This document shows, in pieces, positions 1-7,948 of a stretch of 38,249 nucleotides of DNA. Positions within the stretch are counted from its first letter, which is position 1. Every line of letters starts with the position of its first letter. Location of the stretch: positions 1 to 38,249 of the forward strand of contig CAIQRS010000106.1 in assembly GCA_903874275.1 (NCBI GenBank). The letters run 5' to 3'. The position numbers were made by a program, and so were the translations under genes. The notes beneath the pieces were generated by a model. The model saw only the letters and a list, made by a program, of their open reading frames with translations, had not been told where the DNA came from and did no database searches. Source of the stretch: an uncultured Anaeromyxobacter sp. Its GTDB lineage: Bacteria > Myxococcota > Myxococcia > Myxococcales > Anaeromyxobacteraceae.

Positions 1-657
1 CTGCGAGGAGGGCGCCTCCCAGTTCGCGGTGATGATGGGCCCCGTCGTCAGGTACCAGCCGCTCTCGAAGTTGTAGTTCACGAAGTACTGGAGCAGGAAG
101 GTGTTCGCCTTCGCTCCCGCGACCGACCAGACGTTGTTCGCGAGCACGCCCAGCACCCACGGGGTGGGCGTGGTGAGGAGTACGACCGAGGGGCCGAGCC
201 CCCACGTGGACTGCGAAAACCCGAGAAGCGGCGAGGTGGCGGTCGGGAAGGTGGCCACCGGACCGGCGCCCCAGATCACCGCCCCCGGACTGGCTGGAGA
301 CAGGAAGGCCGTGGCCGTTACGTTTCCGAGTCCCGTCGTGCTCCCGCCGCCGTCGAAGTTGGGCATGGTCACGATGGGCAGGATGGTCCGGGAGATGAGG
401 TTCCAGTCCGCGGTGAGGTGGAACGGGACGACCGGCTGGATGTTGAGGACGTTGGCGACCTCCCTCTGCGGGCCGACGCCGAAGCCGATGATGTCCTGGA
501 AGGGAACGCTGATCAGGTCGGACACCGGGTTCTGGGCCGCCCTGGCGAGACCCTCGTCGGTCGGGTACTCGGGCGGTATCGGGTGCTCGGCCCGTGCGGT
601 CGCTGCCGCGAGGAGCAAGGCGAAGCCGGCACCTGCCCACCGTCCTGTCGTACGCAT
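1..657 (-). CDS. Outer-membrane beta-barrel protein of the 'neuromedin U' family, 3' end missing
   Basis: The reading frame runs off the left edge of the window; 219 codons are visible from an ATG whose last base is at 657, preceded by GGGAGG at a normal distance. Residues 1-23 form a signal peptide (Arg-rich start, Leu/Ala core, Ala-Arg-Ala end). The mature part has features I recognise from proteins labelled 'neuromedin U' in proteobacteria: an early NPVSDLISVPFQ segment, an NIQPVVPF segment, and tryptophan- and glycine-rich alternating strands (WGLGPS, NYNFESGWYLT). The label is historical; the family looks like outer-membrane barrels of unknown substrate. It is divergent from the gene at 795, with 137 bases between them. 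The family call is from memory of its motifs; function is unknown. Confidence 0.75.
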   Translation of the reverse strand, partial: MRTTGRWAGAGFALLLAAATARAEHPIPPEYPTDEGLARAAQNPVSDLISVPFQDIIGFGVGPQREVANVLNIQPVVPFHLTADWNLISRTILPIVTMPNFDGGGSTTGLGNVTATAFLSPASPGAVIWGAGPVATFPTATSPLLGFSQSTWGLGPSVVLLTTPTPWVLGVLANNVWSVAGAKANTFLLQYFVNYNFESGWYLTTGPIITANWEAPSSQ

Positions 658-794
658 CGCTGCCCCCTCCCGAGAGGAACCCCGATCGCCCATGGGGTCC
701 CTGGAAAAGCTAATCCAGAAGACCGGGGGCGTCGAGGGAGATTGCGGTACTCGACCGCGGGGCGCCCATCGTCTAAGAAGACGAGGTGTCCGTC

Positions 795-1565
795 ATGCGG
801 AAGCGAACCTGGTTGATCGTGGGGCTGACGGCCGTGGCGATCGCCGCGGCGTTCCTGCTTCCGGCGATGCCCCAGCCCCCCGCCTACCACGACTTTGCCG
901 ACTCCCGGCGCATGCTCGGGATGGCCAACTTCCTCGACGTGACCTCCAACGCGGCGTTCCTGCTGGTGGGGGTGGCGGGCATCGTGGTCGCGCTCCTCCC
1001 CCGCACCCGGCTCGTCACCGGTGCCGAGCGGTTGCTCTACGTCGTGTTCTTCGTCGGGATGGTGCTGACCGCGGGGGGGTCAGCCTACTATCACCTGGCC
1101 CCGGACAACGAGACGCTGTTCTGGGATCGCGTGCCCATGACCATCTCCTTCATGGCGCTCGTGGCCGCGCAGGTCGCCGAACGGATCAGCCTGAGAGCCG
1201 GGGTGATCCTGGTCGCCCCCATGCTGCTCGTGGGTGTGGGCTCGGTCGTCTACTGGCGAGAGACCGAGCGGGCGGGCGCCGGGAACGTGACTCCGTACGG
1301 CATCCTTCAGGCCTTCTCCGTCCTCGTGATGCTGGTGATGGCGGTGCTGCCGTCGCGATACACCCGCGCCAACGACGTCTACAAGATCTTCGCCGCCTAC
1401 GTGGCGGCGAAGGTCCTCGAAGCGCTGGACTGGCAGGTACTGGAGATGGCCGGGGTGAGCGGCCACACCCTGAAACATCTCGCGGCGGCCCTGGCCGGCT
1501 ACTTCGTCCTGAGCATGATCGCGCTGCGCAGTCCGGTGGAGGACCCGCTCAGAGCGCCGCGATGA
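795..1565 (+). CDS. CREST-superfamily (alkaline ceramidase-like) membrane hydrolase
   Basis: The product is a 256-residue protein with about seven hydrophobic segments. The putative zinc-hydrolase residues of the ceramidase/PAQR (CREST) group are present: Ser96 and His100 in GSAYYHLAPDN, Asp111 in WDRVPM, and His224/His228 in GHTLKH. The spacings (S+4=H, H+11=D, H+4=H) match those I recall for human alkaline ceramidase ACER3. This suggests a metal-dependent amide or ester hydrolase acting on a membrane lipid; the substrate is inferred, not visible. I start at ATG 795 because GAGG lies 8 bases upstream; a GTG at 786 would add three residues. The 3' end overlaps the convergent gene ending at 1549 by 17 bases. 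Confidence 0.72.
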   Translation: MRKRTWLIVGLTAVAIAAAFLLPAMPQPPAYHDFADSRRMLGMANFLDVTSNAAFLLVGVAGIVVALLPRTRLVTGAERLLYVVFFVGMVLTAGGSAYYHLAPDNETLFWDRVPMTISFMALVAAQVAERISLRAGVILVAPMLLVGVGSVVYWRETERAGAGNVTPYGILQAFSVLVMLVMAVLPSRYTRANDVYKIFAAYVAAKVLEALDWQVLEMAGVSGHTLKHLAAALAGYFVLSMIALRSPVEDPLRAPR

Positions 1566-2142
1566 CGGCCAGGATCCACTGCGGATAGGGTGCGGTCAGC
1601 GGATCGGATGCCGAGCCGGTGAAGCGGAAGTTGGTCGCTCCCCCCGCCTGGTTGGCCTGGCGCCAGTTGCCGTCCGCGTCGCGGGTGGCATTGAACCTCC
1701 GGTTGCCGGCCTGCGCGTCGATGGAGGTCTTGGTGGCGACGATCCGCACGCGGGCCCCGCTGGCCGTCCCCTGGACGGAGAGGCGGTCGGCCTCGCGGGC
1801 GACGGTCAGGGTCACTCCAGCCCCCGAGATCCGGGTGGGGGTGACCTGGAGCCGGACCGAGTTGCCGGAGATGGTCCCGGCCCAGCGGCCGTCTGCTGCG
1901 AGGGTCAGGTTGGTGTTGGGGCCCCGCACCCGCGTCGCATCGTAGGACCCGGAGAGGCGGATGCGGACCTCGCCGGCGGGCACGTAATCGGCTTCCGCGG
2001 CCTGCGGTGCCGCGGGGGCCTTCGGCGCCGGTGCTGCGGCGGGGGCAGCGGCGGCATCGGGCTTCGGGGCGGGCGACTGGGCGGTCGAGGGGAGCGCCGA
2101 GGCCGCCAGTGCGAGGGCGAGGATCATCCGGGTCGGATTCAT
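1549..2142 (-). CDS. Secreted protein of a small two-member family (RVRGP/YPQ type)
   Basis: The product is 197 residues. The start at 2142 is set by AAGGAG 6 bases upstream and by a signal peptide (MNPTRM, hydrophobic core, cut near STAQS); a longer frame up to 2229 has no ribosome site. After an Ala/Pro-rich linker (about 22-50), the mature domain has alternating polar and hydrophobic strands. The motifs RVRGPN-x-NLT, RISGAGV, a G-T-x-x-G-x-RVRI stretch and a C-terminal YPQWILAVIAAL recur in the gene at 7949-8485 (RVRGPK, RISGGNL, RVRI, YPQFIFALLAVL). The two are therefore paralogues. I do not recognise a named family. The hydrophobic C-terminal dozen residues may anchor it or be a sorting element. 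Convergent with the CREST gene. Confidence 0.75.
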   Translation of the reverse strand: MNPTRMILALALAASALPSTAQSPAPKPDAAAAPAAAPAPKAPAAPQAAEADYVPAGEVRIRLSGSYDATRVRGPNTNLTLAADGRWAGTISGNSVRLQVTPTRISGAGVTLTVAREADRLSVQGTASGARVRIVATKTSIDAQAGNRRFNATRDADGNWRQANQAGGATNFRFTGSASDPLTAPYPQWILAVIAAL

Positions 2143-2253
2143 CGAGATCTCCTTAGTTTGTCGCGTCGAGTGTGTGTGTGCTCCGAAGTGAAGGGAAGGT
2201 ACGTGGCATGACAAATCCTTCCGCAGCACGAGGCGCGCCAGGCCCCCGTTGGC

Positions 2254-2259
2254 TATAAT
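2254..2259 (+). promoter_or_regulatory. -10 promoter element (TATAAT) for the barrel gene at 2298
   Basis: A perfect TATAAT lies 38 bases before the ATG at 2298, in the divergent region 2143-2297. No good TTGACA is seen 16-18 bases upstream. The implied start near 2266 gives a leader of about 32 bases that contains the GGAGG ribosome site. Confidence 0.5.
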
Positions 2260-2297
2260 CGGTCACCTCGAATTCACCACCATGGAGGGAAGAAACA

Positions 2298-2945
2298 ATG
2301 ATCCGCCTCGCCCGCATCGCCGTCCTCACCTGCGCGCTCGCCGCCGCCGCCCCGGCGAGCGCCCAGTTCACGTTCACGCAGCCAGGGGCGCAGCCCCTGC
2401 CCGTCCAGCCGCTCCAGGTCTGGGACAACGTGGCCCGTATCAACCTCGGCGTCGGCTTCTACAACGCCAGCTGGTACAGCTGCTACTACAGCTGGACGTG
2501 GGGTTGGACTTCCTGCTCGTCGTCCTCCTACACGAGCTACATCCCGTTCGTGTTCGGCCCCCAGATCGACCTCAACGTGGGGGGCATGAACAACATCAGC
2601 GTGGGATTCAACGTCGCCATCGGCACGGTCAGCTCCACGTGGTGGAACGGTTCCCAGACCCTGAGCCACTCGGACAATGTGACGATGTGGGAGCCCACCT
2701 TCGACTACGTCGCCAAGTTCGGCCCGTCGACGCAGGACACGGTCGGCCGCTTCCGGGTCGGGGGCGGCATGTACATCGGACCCGATTCGCACGTCGGCGG
2801 CGCCTTCCGCATCGGCGGCGGCGCATCCTTCCTGAACACGAGCAGGATCGGAGCTGGCGTCGACGTGGTCATCGAGGCCGGAAGCTTCAACGGCTACTGG
2901 ATCGGCGGGCTGCAGCTCCAGGTCTCGCCCGAGTTCCACTTCTAG
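2298..2945 (+). CDS. Outer-membrane beta-barrel protein, paralogue of the gene at 36388
   Basis: The product is 215 residues with a signal peptide ending ASAQ (about residue 22). ATG 2298 follows GGAGGGAAGAAACA. The mature protein is made of short amphipathic strands and ends in Phe (EFHF), as many outer-membrane barrels do. From residue 75 on it closely resembles the protein at 36388-37074. Shared blocks include SYIPF, GPQ-[IV]-DLN, NISVGFNV/NLSVGFNV, WEPT-[FI]-DYVAKFGP, QDTVGRFRVGGGMYIGP and FRIGGGASF. Two Cys about ten residues apart (SC-YYSWTWGWT-SC) have counterparts in the paralogue and may form a disulphide. A strong terminator follows. Function unknown; monocistronic. Confidence 0.75.
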   Translation: MIRLARIAVLTCALAAAAPASAQFTFTQPGAQPLPVQPLQVWDNVARINLGVGFYNASWYSCYYSWTWGWTSCSSSSYTSYIPFVFGPQIDLNVGGMNNISVGFNVAIGTVSSTWWNGSQTLSHSDNVTMWEPTFDYVAKFGPSTQDTVGRFRVGGGMYIGPDSHVGGAFRIGGGASFLNTSRIGAGVDVVIEAGSFNGYWIGGLQLQVSPEFHF

Positions 2946-2965
2946 TCGCGCGGAACCCGTTCTTG

Positions 2966-2996
2966 GGCCGGACCCTGGCCCGGGTCCGGCCTTTTT
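2966..2996 (+). terminator. Rho-independent terminator after the barrel gene
   Basis: A perfect 10-bp stem (GGCCGGACCC, 2966-2975, with GGGTCCGGCC, 2982-2991) and a six-base loop are followed by TTTTT (2992-2996). The T run abuts the stop codon of the minus-strand gene ending at 2996, so the same hairpin may also serve the convergent transcript. Confidence 0.9.
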
Positions 2997-5419
2997 CAGC
3001 GCCGCTGGCCACCCGCCCCAGCGCCTGCCGGAGCGGCCCGAGCCGGTTGCTGCTGGGGTGTGGGTCGCGCCGGCTGGGGTGCGCTTCGCTGGCGGGCGGC
3101 CGCATCCTGGCCAAGGCCGGCCGGTGCTGCCCCGCGCTGGTTCTGCCCCGGGGGTGGCGCCTGGCGGGTCGGCTGTCGGCTCGGCTGGCCGGTCGGCTGG
3201 CCGGGGGCCGGTCTGGGCGTCTGCCCCTGGTTCTGGCCCGGGATCTGCGGCGTTGGCCGCTGACCGGTACCAGGGGGGGGCGTGGGCCGGTTGGTGTTTC
3301 CGGGCGCGGGCTGCGTGGGACGCTGCGGCTCCCAGCCTTGCCTGGTGTTCCGATCCCAGTTGCCCCGGTCGTTCTGGCGGTACACGTTTCCGGACCGGTC
3401 GCCGAAGACGTTGTTGGGCCGGTCCACCGGCTGCGGCGTCGGCCGTGGGGCCTGCGCCACCGGGCGCTCGGCGTTGCGCGGGCGGTTCTGGGGCTGGTTG
3501 TAGATGTTGCTTCCAGGGCGCTGGCCCTGTGGGACGCCGGGACGGGCTCCGGCCGCCGGCGGCCGGGCCACCGGTGCCTGGGGCCGCGGCGGCGGCGGGC
3601 GGCTGACGGGCGGAGGCCGGGCGCCGGGTGGCGGGGCACGAACCATGGGGGGGGGAGGGCGGAAGCCCGGCGGCGGCCGATGCCATCCGTGCCGCGACGG
3701 CGGGACGATGAAAACCGGACGGACGACGACTGGCCCCCACCAGCCCGGTGGGCGGGGGCGGGGTCCGAACGCAGGGTGAAAGTGGATGCCGACCGTGATG
3801 AACGGCGTCGCCGGGCTGACCACGAACCCGAATCCCGTCCACGGGTTGTAGACCACATGGACGCCGAACGTGGTGGGGCGCGCGAAGAAGACGGTGGGGC
3901 CGATCCACGGGCGGTAGACGAATCCGGTGCCGAAGACGACCACGCCGCGGTGGCGGTACACGCCCACGAAACCGGGAGTGTGCCCGACGAACACCACCTG
4001 GGGAGTCGACCGGTAAACGAACACATAACGCGTGTGGTAGATGTGAACGGTGGGCGGCACCTGGTCGATGTGCGGGGGCCGCTGGTCGGCCACCGTGAAC
4101 GGCCCTTCCGCGGCGGGAGCCGCGTACCAGACCCCCTGATCGCACGCCCAGTAACGGCCCGCGTCGAGAACCACCGCGTCGGGCGTGTTGACGGCGTAGG
4201 ACAGTTCCGTCCCCTCGATCCGCTGGAACTGGGGCGGTCCGTCGTACGCCGGCAGGAACTGCTGGTCCCGCCGGATCTCGGCGGTCTGCGGGATGAGCGC
4301 GTCGGCGACCGCGTCGGTGGCCTCCGGGGTGCCGGCCACGAAGGTGCGCACGTCGCCGATGTCCGACTCGGGTGGGATCTCCGCGAAGGGGCCGGGGAGC
4401 TGGTCGGGGGGAACGTTCACCCAGGGTCCGTCGAGGGACGCCGCCTTGAACCAGCGCCCGGAGGCGAGGACGTAGGTCTCGCCCGACTGGACGTCGACGA
4501 GCACGTGGCTCTGGGTGTTCGCGACGTAGAGCAGGTAGGCGTCGTCCCCCACCGGCCGGTACTGCGGAGCCCCGTCGAACACGAAGAGCTCGGTGGGCTC
4601 GGTGGCCACCACGATCCGCGGCGGCGAGGCGGGCTCGAGCAGGGCCTTCTCGGCCGCCTGCTCCTCCGGGTTCCCTTCCAGCTCGATGGGCGGCGGGGGA
4701 TTCCGGGCGAAGAAGGCGCTCACCGCCGGCGAAGGCGCGGCCACCGGGGCGAAAGGTCCCGTGGCGGCGGGCGCCGCGTACCAGAACTTCCCGCCCGACA
4801 GGTAGTAGCTCCGGGTGGCCGGATCGAAGAGCACCAGCATTGGCGTGTTGACCACGCGGCGCAGCTCGGTCGACTCGACCGGTCGCTCGATGGGGGCTCC
4901 GTCGAAGGCGAGCAGCACCGCCGGTTCCTGGGAGAAGACCATCCGCGGCGGCGTGAAATCGAGCGCCTCGGAGGACTGGATCTCCTGCTCGTTGACGGCG
5001 ATGCTCGCCTCCAGCTCGAGGACGGAGAGGTGCAGGTCCCAGGTGGGGATCTCCCTCTCGAGAAGGGCCCGGCCCTGCTGCTCCTGCTCCTTGCTCATGT
5101 TCGCGAAGCGGACGCGCTGGACCTTCACGTCCTGGAGGCCGACGTCGCCGGCGACCTTGTCGATGGAGACCCGGGCCTCCACCCAGACGACTCCGAATGC
5201 GGGAGGACGGCCGGTCGGCGTCCAGGCGACGGCCGCCCTCGCGGCCAGCTGGTCACCCCGGAAACTCTCGATCTGGGGCTGGAAGATCTCGACTGAGCCG
5301 TTCTCCACACCGATGACGCGAGGCCAGGTGTTGGCGAGAGTCGCCGAGGCCGGGGCGGGCGCCTGGGCGAGGGCTGCTCCGGCGGCGAGGACGGCCAGCG
5401 CGATGGGCAGGCGTTTCAT
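2996..5419 (-). CDS. Large secreted protein with threefold repeat and Pro-rich tail
   Basis: The product is 807 residues with a signal peptide (MKRLPIALAV..., cut near ALAQ). An N-terminal domain (about 30-150) contains WPR, FQPQIESFRGDQL and VVWVEARVSID. A module of about 130 residues then appears three times (about 160-225, 285-345, 400-470). Its pattern is a P-P-R-x-V start, L-x-x-FDGAP, R-P-V, E-L, NTP-x-x-VL-x-D, Y-Y-L-x-x-G and W-[YF]-x-A....GP-[FW]. A Val/Tyr/Phe-rich stretch and a Pro/Arg/Gln-rich tail (about 590-807) follow. I recall similar proteins deposited as 'carbohydrate-binding family V/XII', a weak label. Probably a periplasmic or surface protein. No ribosome site precedes ATG 5419; a TAGATT-like hexamer lies about 45 bases upstream. 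Confidence 0.7.
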   Translation of the reverse strand: MKRLPIALAVLAAGAALAQAPAPASATLANTWPRVIGVENGSVEIFQPQIESFRGDQLAARAAVAWTPTGRPPAFGVVWVEARVSIDKVAGDVGLQDVKVQRVRFANMSKEQEQQGRALLEREIPTWDLHLSVLELEASIAVNEQEIQSSEALDFTPPRMVFSQEPAVLLAFDGAPIERPVESTELRRVVNTPMLVLFDPATRSYYLSGGKFWYAAPAATGPFAPVAAPSPAVSAFFARNPPPPIELEGNPEEQAAEKALLEPASPPRIVVATEPTELFVFDGAPQYRPVGDDAYLLYVANTQSHVLVDVQSGETYVLASGRWFKAASLDGPWVNVPPDQLPGPFAEIPPESDIGDVRTFVAGTPEATDAVADALIPQTAEIRRDQQFLPAYDGPPQFQRIEGTELSYAVNTPDAVVLDAGRYWACDQGVWYAAPAAEGPFTVADQRPPHIDQVPPTVHIYHTRYVFVYRSTPQVVFVGHTPGFVGVYRHRGVVVFGTGFVYRPWIGPTVFFARPTTFGVHVVYNPWTGFGFVVSPATPFITVGIHFHPAFGPRPRPPGWWGPVVVRPVFIVPPSRHGWHRPPPGFRPPPPMVRAPPPGARPPPVSRPPPPRPQAPVARPPAAGARPGVPQGQRPGSNIYNQPQNRPRNAERPVAQAPRPTPQPVDRPNNVFGDRSGNVYRQNDRGNWDRNTRQGWEPQRPTQPAPGNTNRPTPPPGTGQRPTPQIPGQNQGQTPRPAPGQPTGQPSRQPTRQAPPPGQNQRGAAPAGLGQDAAARQRSAPQPARPTPQQQPARAAPAGAGAGGQRR

Positions 5420-5534
5420 GGGGCACCCGGAGGCGAGGAGGACGGGGGGCGGAGGCGTCCGTCCAATCTAATCCGGGCATCCGGAACACGGCACCAGGAA
5501 TCGTCATCGGGCGAGCGAAGATCGCCGCCGACGT

Positions 5535-5540
5535 TAGAAT
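5535..5540 (+). promoter_or_regulatory. -10-like element (TAGAAT) 8 bases before ATG; leaderless candidate
   Basis: TAGAAT is separated by only 8 bases from ATG 5549, and no Shine-Dalgarno is present. Transcription would begin at or within a few bases of the start codon. The same arrangement occurs at 14936, 23048, 30835 and 30919. Confidence 0.45.
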
Positions 5541-5548
5541 CACCCGGA

Positions 5549-6538
5549 ATGAGACTCCGCCCCGGTCCACTCCTCGGCGTCCTCCTGCTGGTCGCCGCAC
5601 CCGCGCCGGGCCGTGCCCAGGTGGATCCGGTCCCGGTGCAGGGGACGAGGGGCGAACCGGTCAGCCAGCGCGCCCTCGCCGGTCACCTGTTCGTTCCCTC
5701 CCATCTCGTCCAGGATCCCTTCTCGTACACGGGGGTGGGGCTCTTCTGGGGTGTGGGCGGCGGCAGTGCCACCGGGCCCACGCTCGACCTCGGGCCCCCG
5801 CCCCGGGTCGACTTCGTCAACACCCGGAACTACGGCTTCAACGGGCTCGGGCTGGGCATGGCCCTCGACGTGCGGATCCTGGAGTGGATCTCGGTCCATG
5901 CGTCGGCCGATACCCAGGCCTACCTGGGCACGGGCAACCGCGCACTCCTGGTCCTCGGCACGAGCGCCCGGATCACGGGACTGGTGGGGCTGAAGGGAAG
6001 CCTGCGGATCGGGGAACACGTGCGCCTGGCGGCCATCCTGGACGCCCAGTACGGTCCGGTATTCACGGCGCTCCTCGTGCAGGGGCTCATCAACGCCGTG
6101 AACAGCGGCCAGATCTCCCTCGACCAGTTCTACCAGGAAAACCGGGCACTCACGTGGATCCCCGCCCTCGCCGGCTCGTTCGCGCCGTTTCCTTTCCTGG
6201 GCGTGACCTTGAACCTCCGGCTCCTCTTCCCGGACGGTTCCGGAAACGCGCAGTTCGCCTCGAGCGGGATCGCCTTCGCCGGCATGGTCGATCTGGACCT
6301 CCGGCCCCTCGTGCCCTTCGTGCCCCTCGGGCTGAGCGGCGTCTACTCCATCCTCTCGCCCCTCGGCGGCGCGCTGGCAACGACGCAGAACTACGGTCTC
6401 GGCATCTACTACACTGGCGTCCCGGAACTCGCGGCCGGGATAGAGATCGACTGGCAGCAGGGGCGGCTCGCCAGCGAGCACGTGGCGAGCTTCACGTCCG
6501 CATGGGTAAACCTCCGGTACTACTGGAACGCCAGATGA
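5549..6538 (+). CDS. Predicted outer-membrane beta-barrel protein, coupled to a DUF202 gene
   Basis: The product is 329 residues. An N-terminal signal peptide ends near GRAQ (about residue 24). The rest alternates short amphipathic strands with Gly/Asn/Pro turns (GVGLFWGVGGGS, NYGFNGLGLGMAL, NYGLGIYYTGVPELAAGIEI), consistent with a barrel of a dozen or so strands. No family is recognised with confidence. The ATG has no ribosome site but sits 8 bases after TAGAAT. The stop codon overlaps the start of the next gene (ATGA at 6535-6538), so the two proteins are probably made together. Divergent from the gene at 2996-5419. Confidence 0.65.
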   Translation: MRLRPGPLLGVLLLVAAPAPGRAQVDPVPVQGTRGEPVSQRALAGHLFVPSHLVQDPFSYTGVGLFWGVGGGSATGPTLDLGPPPRVDFVNTRNYGFNGLGLGMALDVRILEWISVHASADTQAYLGTGNRALLVLGTSARITGLVGLKGSLRIGEHVRLAAILDAQYGPVFTALLVQGLINAVNSGQISLDQFYQENRALTWIPALAGSFAPFPFLGVTLNLRLLFPDGSGNAQFASSGIAFAGMVDLDLRPLVPFVPLGLSGVYSILSPLGGALATTQNYGLGIYYTGVPELAAGIEIDWQQGRLASEHVASFTSAWVNLRYYWNAR

Positions 6539-6987
6539 ACTACGACGACCTCGGCGCCAACGAGAAGATGGCCTCCCTGCGGACCAGCCTTTCGGTCCAG
6601 CGGACGCGGATGGCGGCGGAGCGGACCCTCATGGCGACCATGCGGACGTCGCTCTCGCTCATCGGCTTCGGTTTCACGATCTTCAGCTTCTTCCAGGGGG
6701 TGTCGAGCGGCCCGGCCGGGTCCGGGATCATCCCGCCGCGGGCCCCGGCGCGCTTCGGTCTGGCCCTCGTCTTCATCGGCGTACTCGTCCTCCTCCTCGG
6801 GACCGTCTATCACTACAGCTACATGTCGCAGCTCCGCCGGCAGAGGGCCCATTTCATCGAGCGGGGATACCTGCCGGGCACGAGTTCCTTCCCCATTTCC
6901 ATGTCACTCGTCACCTCCTTCCTGCTCCTGCTGCTGGGGCTGGCGGCGATCCTGAGCATCATGCTCCGGGTGGGCCCGCTCAGCTGA
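6535..6987 (+). CDS. DUF202 (YidH-type) small membrane protein
   Basis: The product is 150 residues. The N-terminal 35 residues carry the family's repeated Arg-Thr pattern (QRTRMAAERTLMATMRT), leading into a first membrane segment (SLIGFGFTIFSFF). Two more hydrophobic segments follow (about 82-105 and 122-143), the usual three-helix DUF202 plan. The start overlaps the upstream stop by 4 bases. DUF202 proteins sit in the inner membrane and their biochemical role is unsettled. Pairing with a secreted barrel gene by translational coupling is the only contextual clue here. Confidence 0.8.
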   Translation: MNYDDLGANEKMASLRTSLSVQRTRMAAERTLMATMRTSLSLIGFGFTIFSFFQGVSSGPAGSGIIPPRAPARFGLALVFIGVLVLLLGTVYHYSYMSQLRRQRAHFIERGYLPGTSSFPISMSLVTSFLLLLLGLAAILSIMLRVGPLS

Positions 6988-7041
6988 CCGCTCCGAAGCC
7001 CAGAGCACGCAGGTACATCGGACAACTTCCCGGAGATCGAC

Positions 7042-7917
7042 TTGGATCCTGCCACCATCCTGAAGCTCGTGCTGGTCCTCGGCGTCGTGCTGCTCGTGCT
7101 GGCGATCGGCCTTCGGGCCCGGCCGGGCGATTCGCTGCTGCTCCTGCGGCGGCCGGACCTCGGCGTCCGGGCCCTGGCCGCGATGTTCATCCTGCAGCCG
7201 GCCTTCGTGCTCCTCCTCGTCTGGCTTCTCGATCTCCGGGCGGGCGTGGGCGCCGCGCTGCTGGGATTCGCGGTCGCCCCGGTGCTGCCGCCGTGGGCCA
7301 AGAAGGGGTACGCGCTGGGTGCAGCGTCCGACTACGTCATCGGCCTCGAGGTCATGGCGACGGCGGCGTCGATCCTGGTCGTGCCTGTCATGATCTGGAT
7401 CGTGAACGGGGTGTTCGGAGTGCACACCGCCCGGGGGCCCTGGGCGGTCGAGTTGATGCTGCTCGTCACCATCGGCCTGCCGCTCGCGGTGGGCATGATC
7501 CTCGGGAGGTTCCTGCCGGCGTCCGCCCCGCGCCTCGCCTTCCTCGCCGACCGGGCCGGCACGGTGCTCCTCCTGCTCGGCGGGGTCGCCCTGCTCGTGG
7601 CCCAAGGCAGGAACATCCTCGCCGTCACCGGCCGGGGAACGATCGTCGTCAGCGTGCTGATCATCGGCTTCGGGTTGCTCGTGGGCCACCTCCTCGGTGG
7701 GCCCGACGCCGGCAAGCGCGGTGCGCTCGCGTCGGCGAACGTCTCGCGGCATCCCGGGGTCGCGCTCCTCCTCGCCTCGAGCGCTCTGCCGGAGCACGTT
7801 CCGGCGGTGACTGGTGCGGTGCTGCTCTACCTCGTCGCCAGCATGGTCGTGCCCATTCCGTACGAGCGCTGGCTCAAGCGGGCCATGGCCGGCGGCAACC
7901 CGCAGGCCGCGCCGTAG
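7042..7917 (+). CDS. BASS/SBF-like (bile acid:sodium symporter fold) membrane transporter
   Basis: The product is 291 residues and almost wholly hydrophobic, with about nine or ten transmembrane segments and short loops. The layout resembles the sodium/bile-acid symporter superfamily: AAMFILQPAFVLLLVWLLDL early, a polar stretch with GAASDYVIGLE in the middle, and a late crossover-like segment (ALASANVSRHPGVALLLA). The matching segment in these transporters (NxxRNxGLA-like) helps form the sodium site. The start codon is TTG at 7042, with CGGAG at 7031-7035. The substrate cannot be told; an organic anion is the family norm. It precedes the secreted-family gene at 7949 by 31 bases. Confidence 0.65.
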   Translation: MDPATILKLVLVLGVVLLVLAIGLRARPGDSLLLLRRPDLGVRALAAMFILQPAFVLLLVWLLDLRAGVGAALLGFAVAPVLPPWAKKGYALGAASDYVIGLEVMATAASILVVPVMIWIVNGVFGVHTARGPWAVELMLLVTIGLPLAVGMILGRFLPASAPRLAFLADRAGTVLLLLGGVALLVAQGRNILAVTGRGTIVVSVLIIGFGLLVGHLLGGPDAGKRGALASANVSRHPGVALLLASSALPEHVPAVTGAVLLYLVASMVVPIPYERWLKRAMAGGNPQAAP

Positions 7918-7948
7918 CGCATCAGACCCCACCGATCGGAGGACACCC

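Noticed and set aside
2165-2185. GT-rich short tandem repeat (about five units) in the 2143-2297 region
   Set aside because: Too short to claim phase variation, and it is not placed within a promoter spacer.
2249-5296. A 1015-codon open frame on the plus strand, opposite the secreted-repeat gene
   Set aside because: Arg/Gly/His-rich translation without domains. It is the antisense shadow of a high-GC gene with a clear signal peptide and repeats on the other strand.
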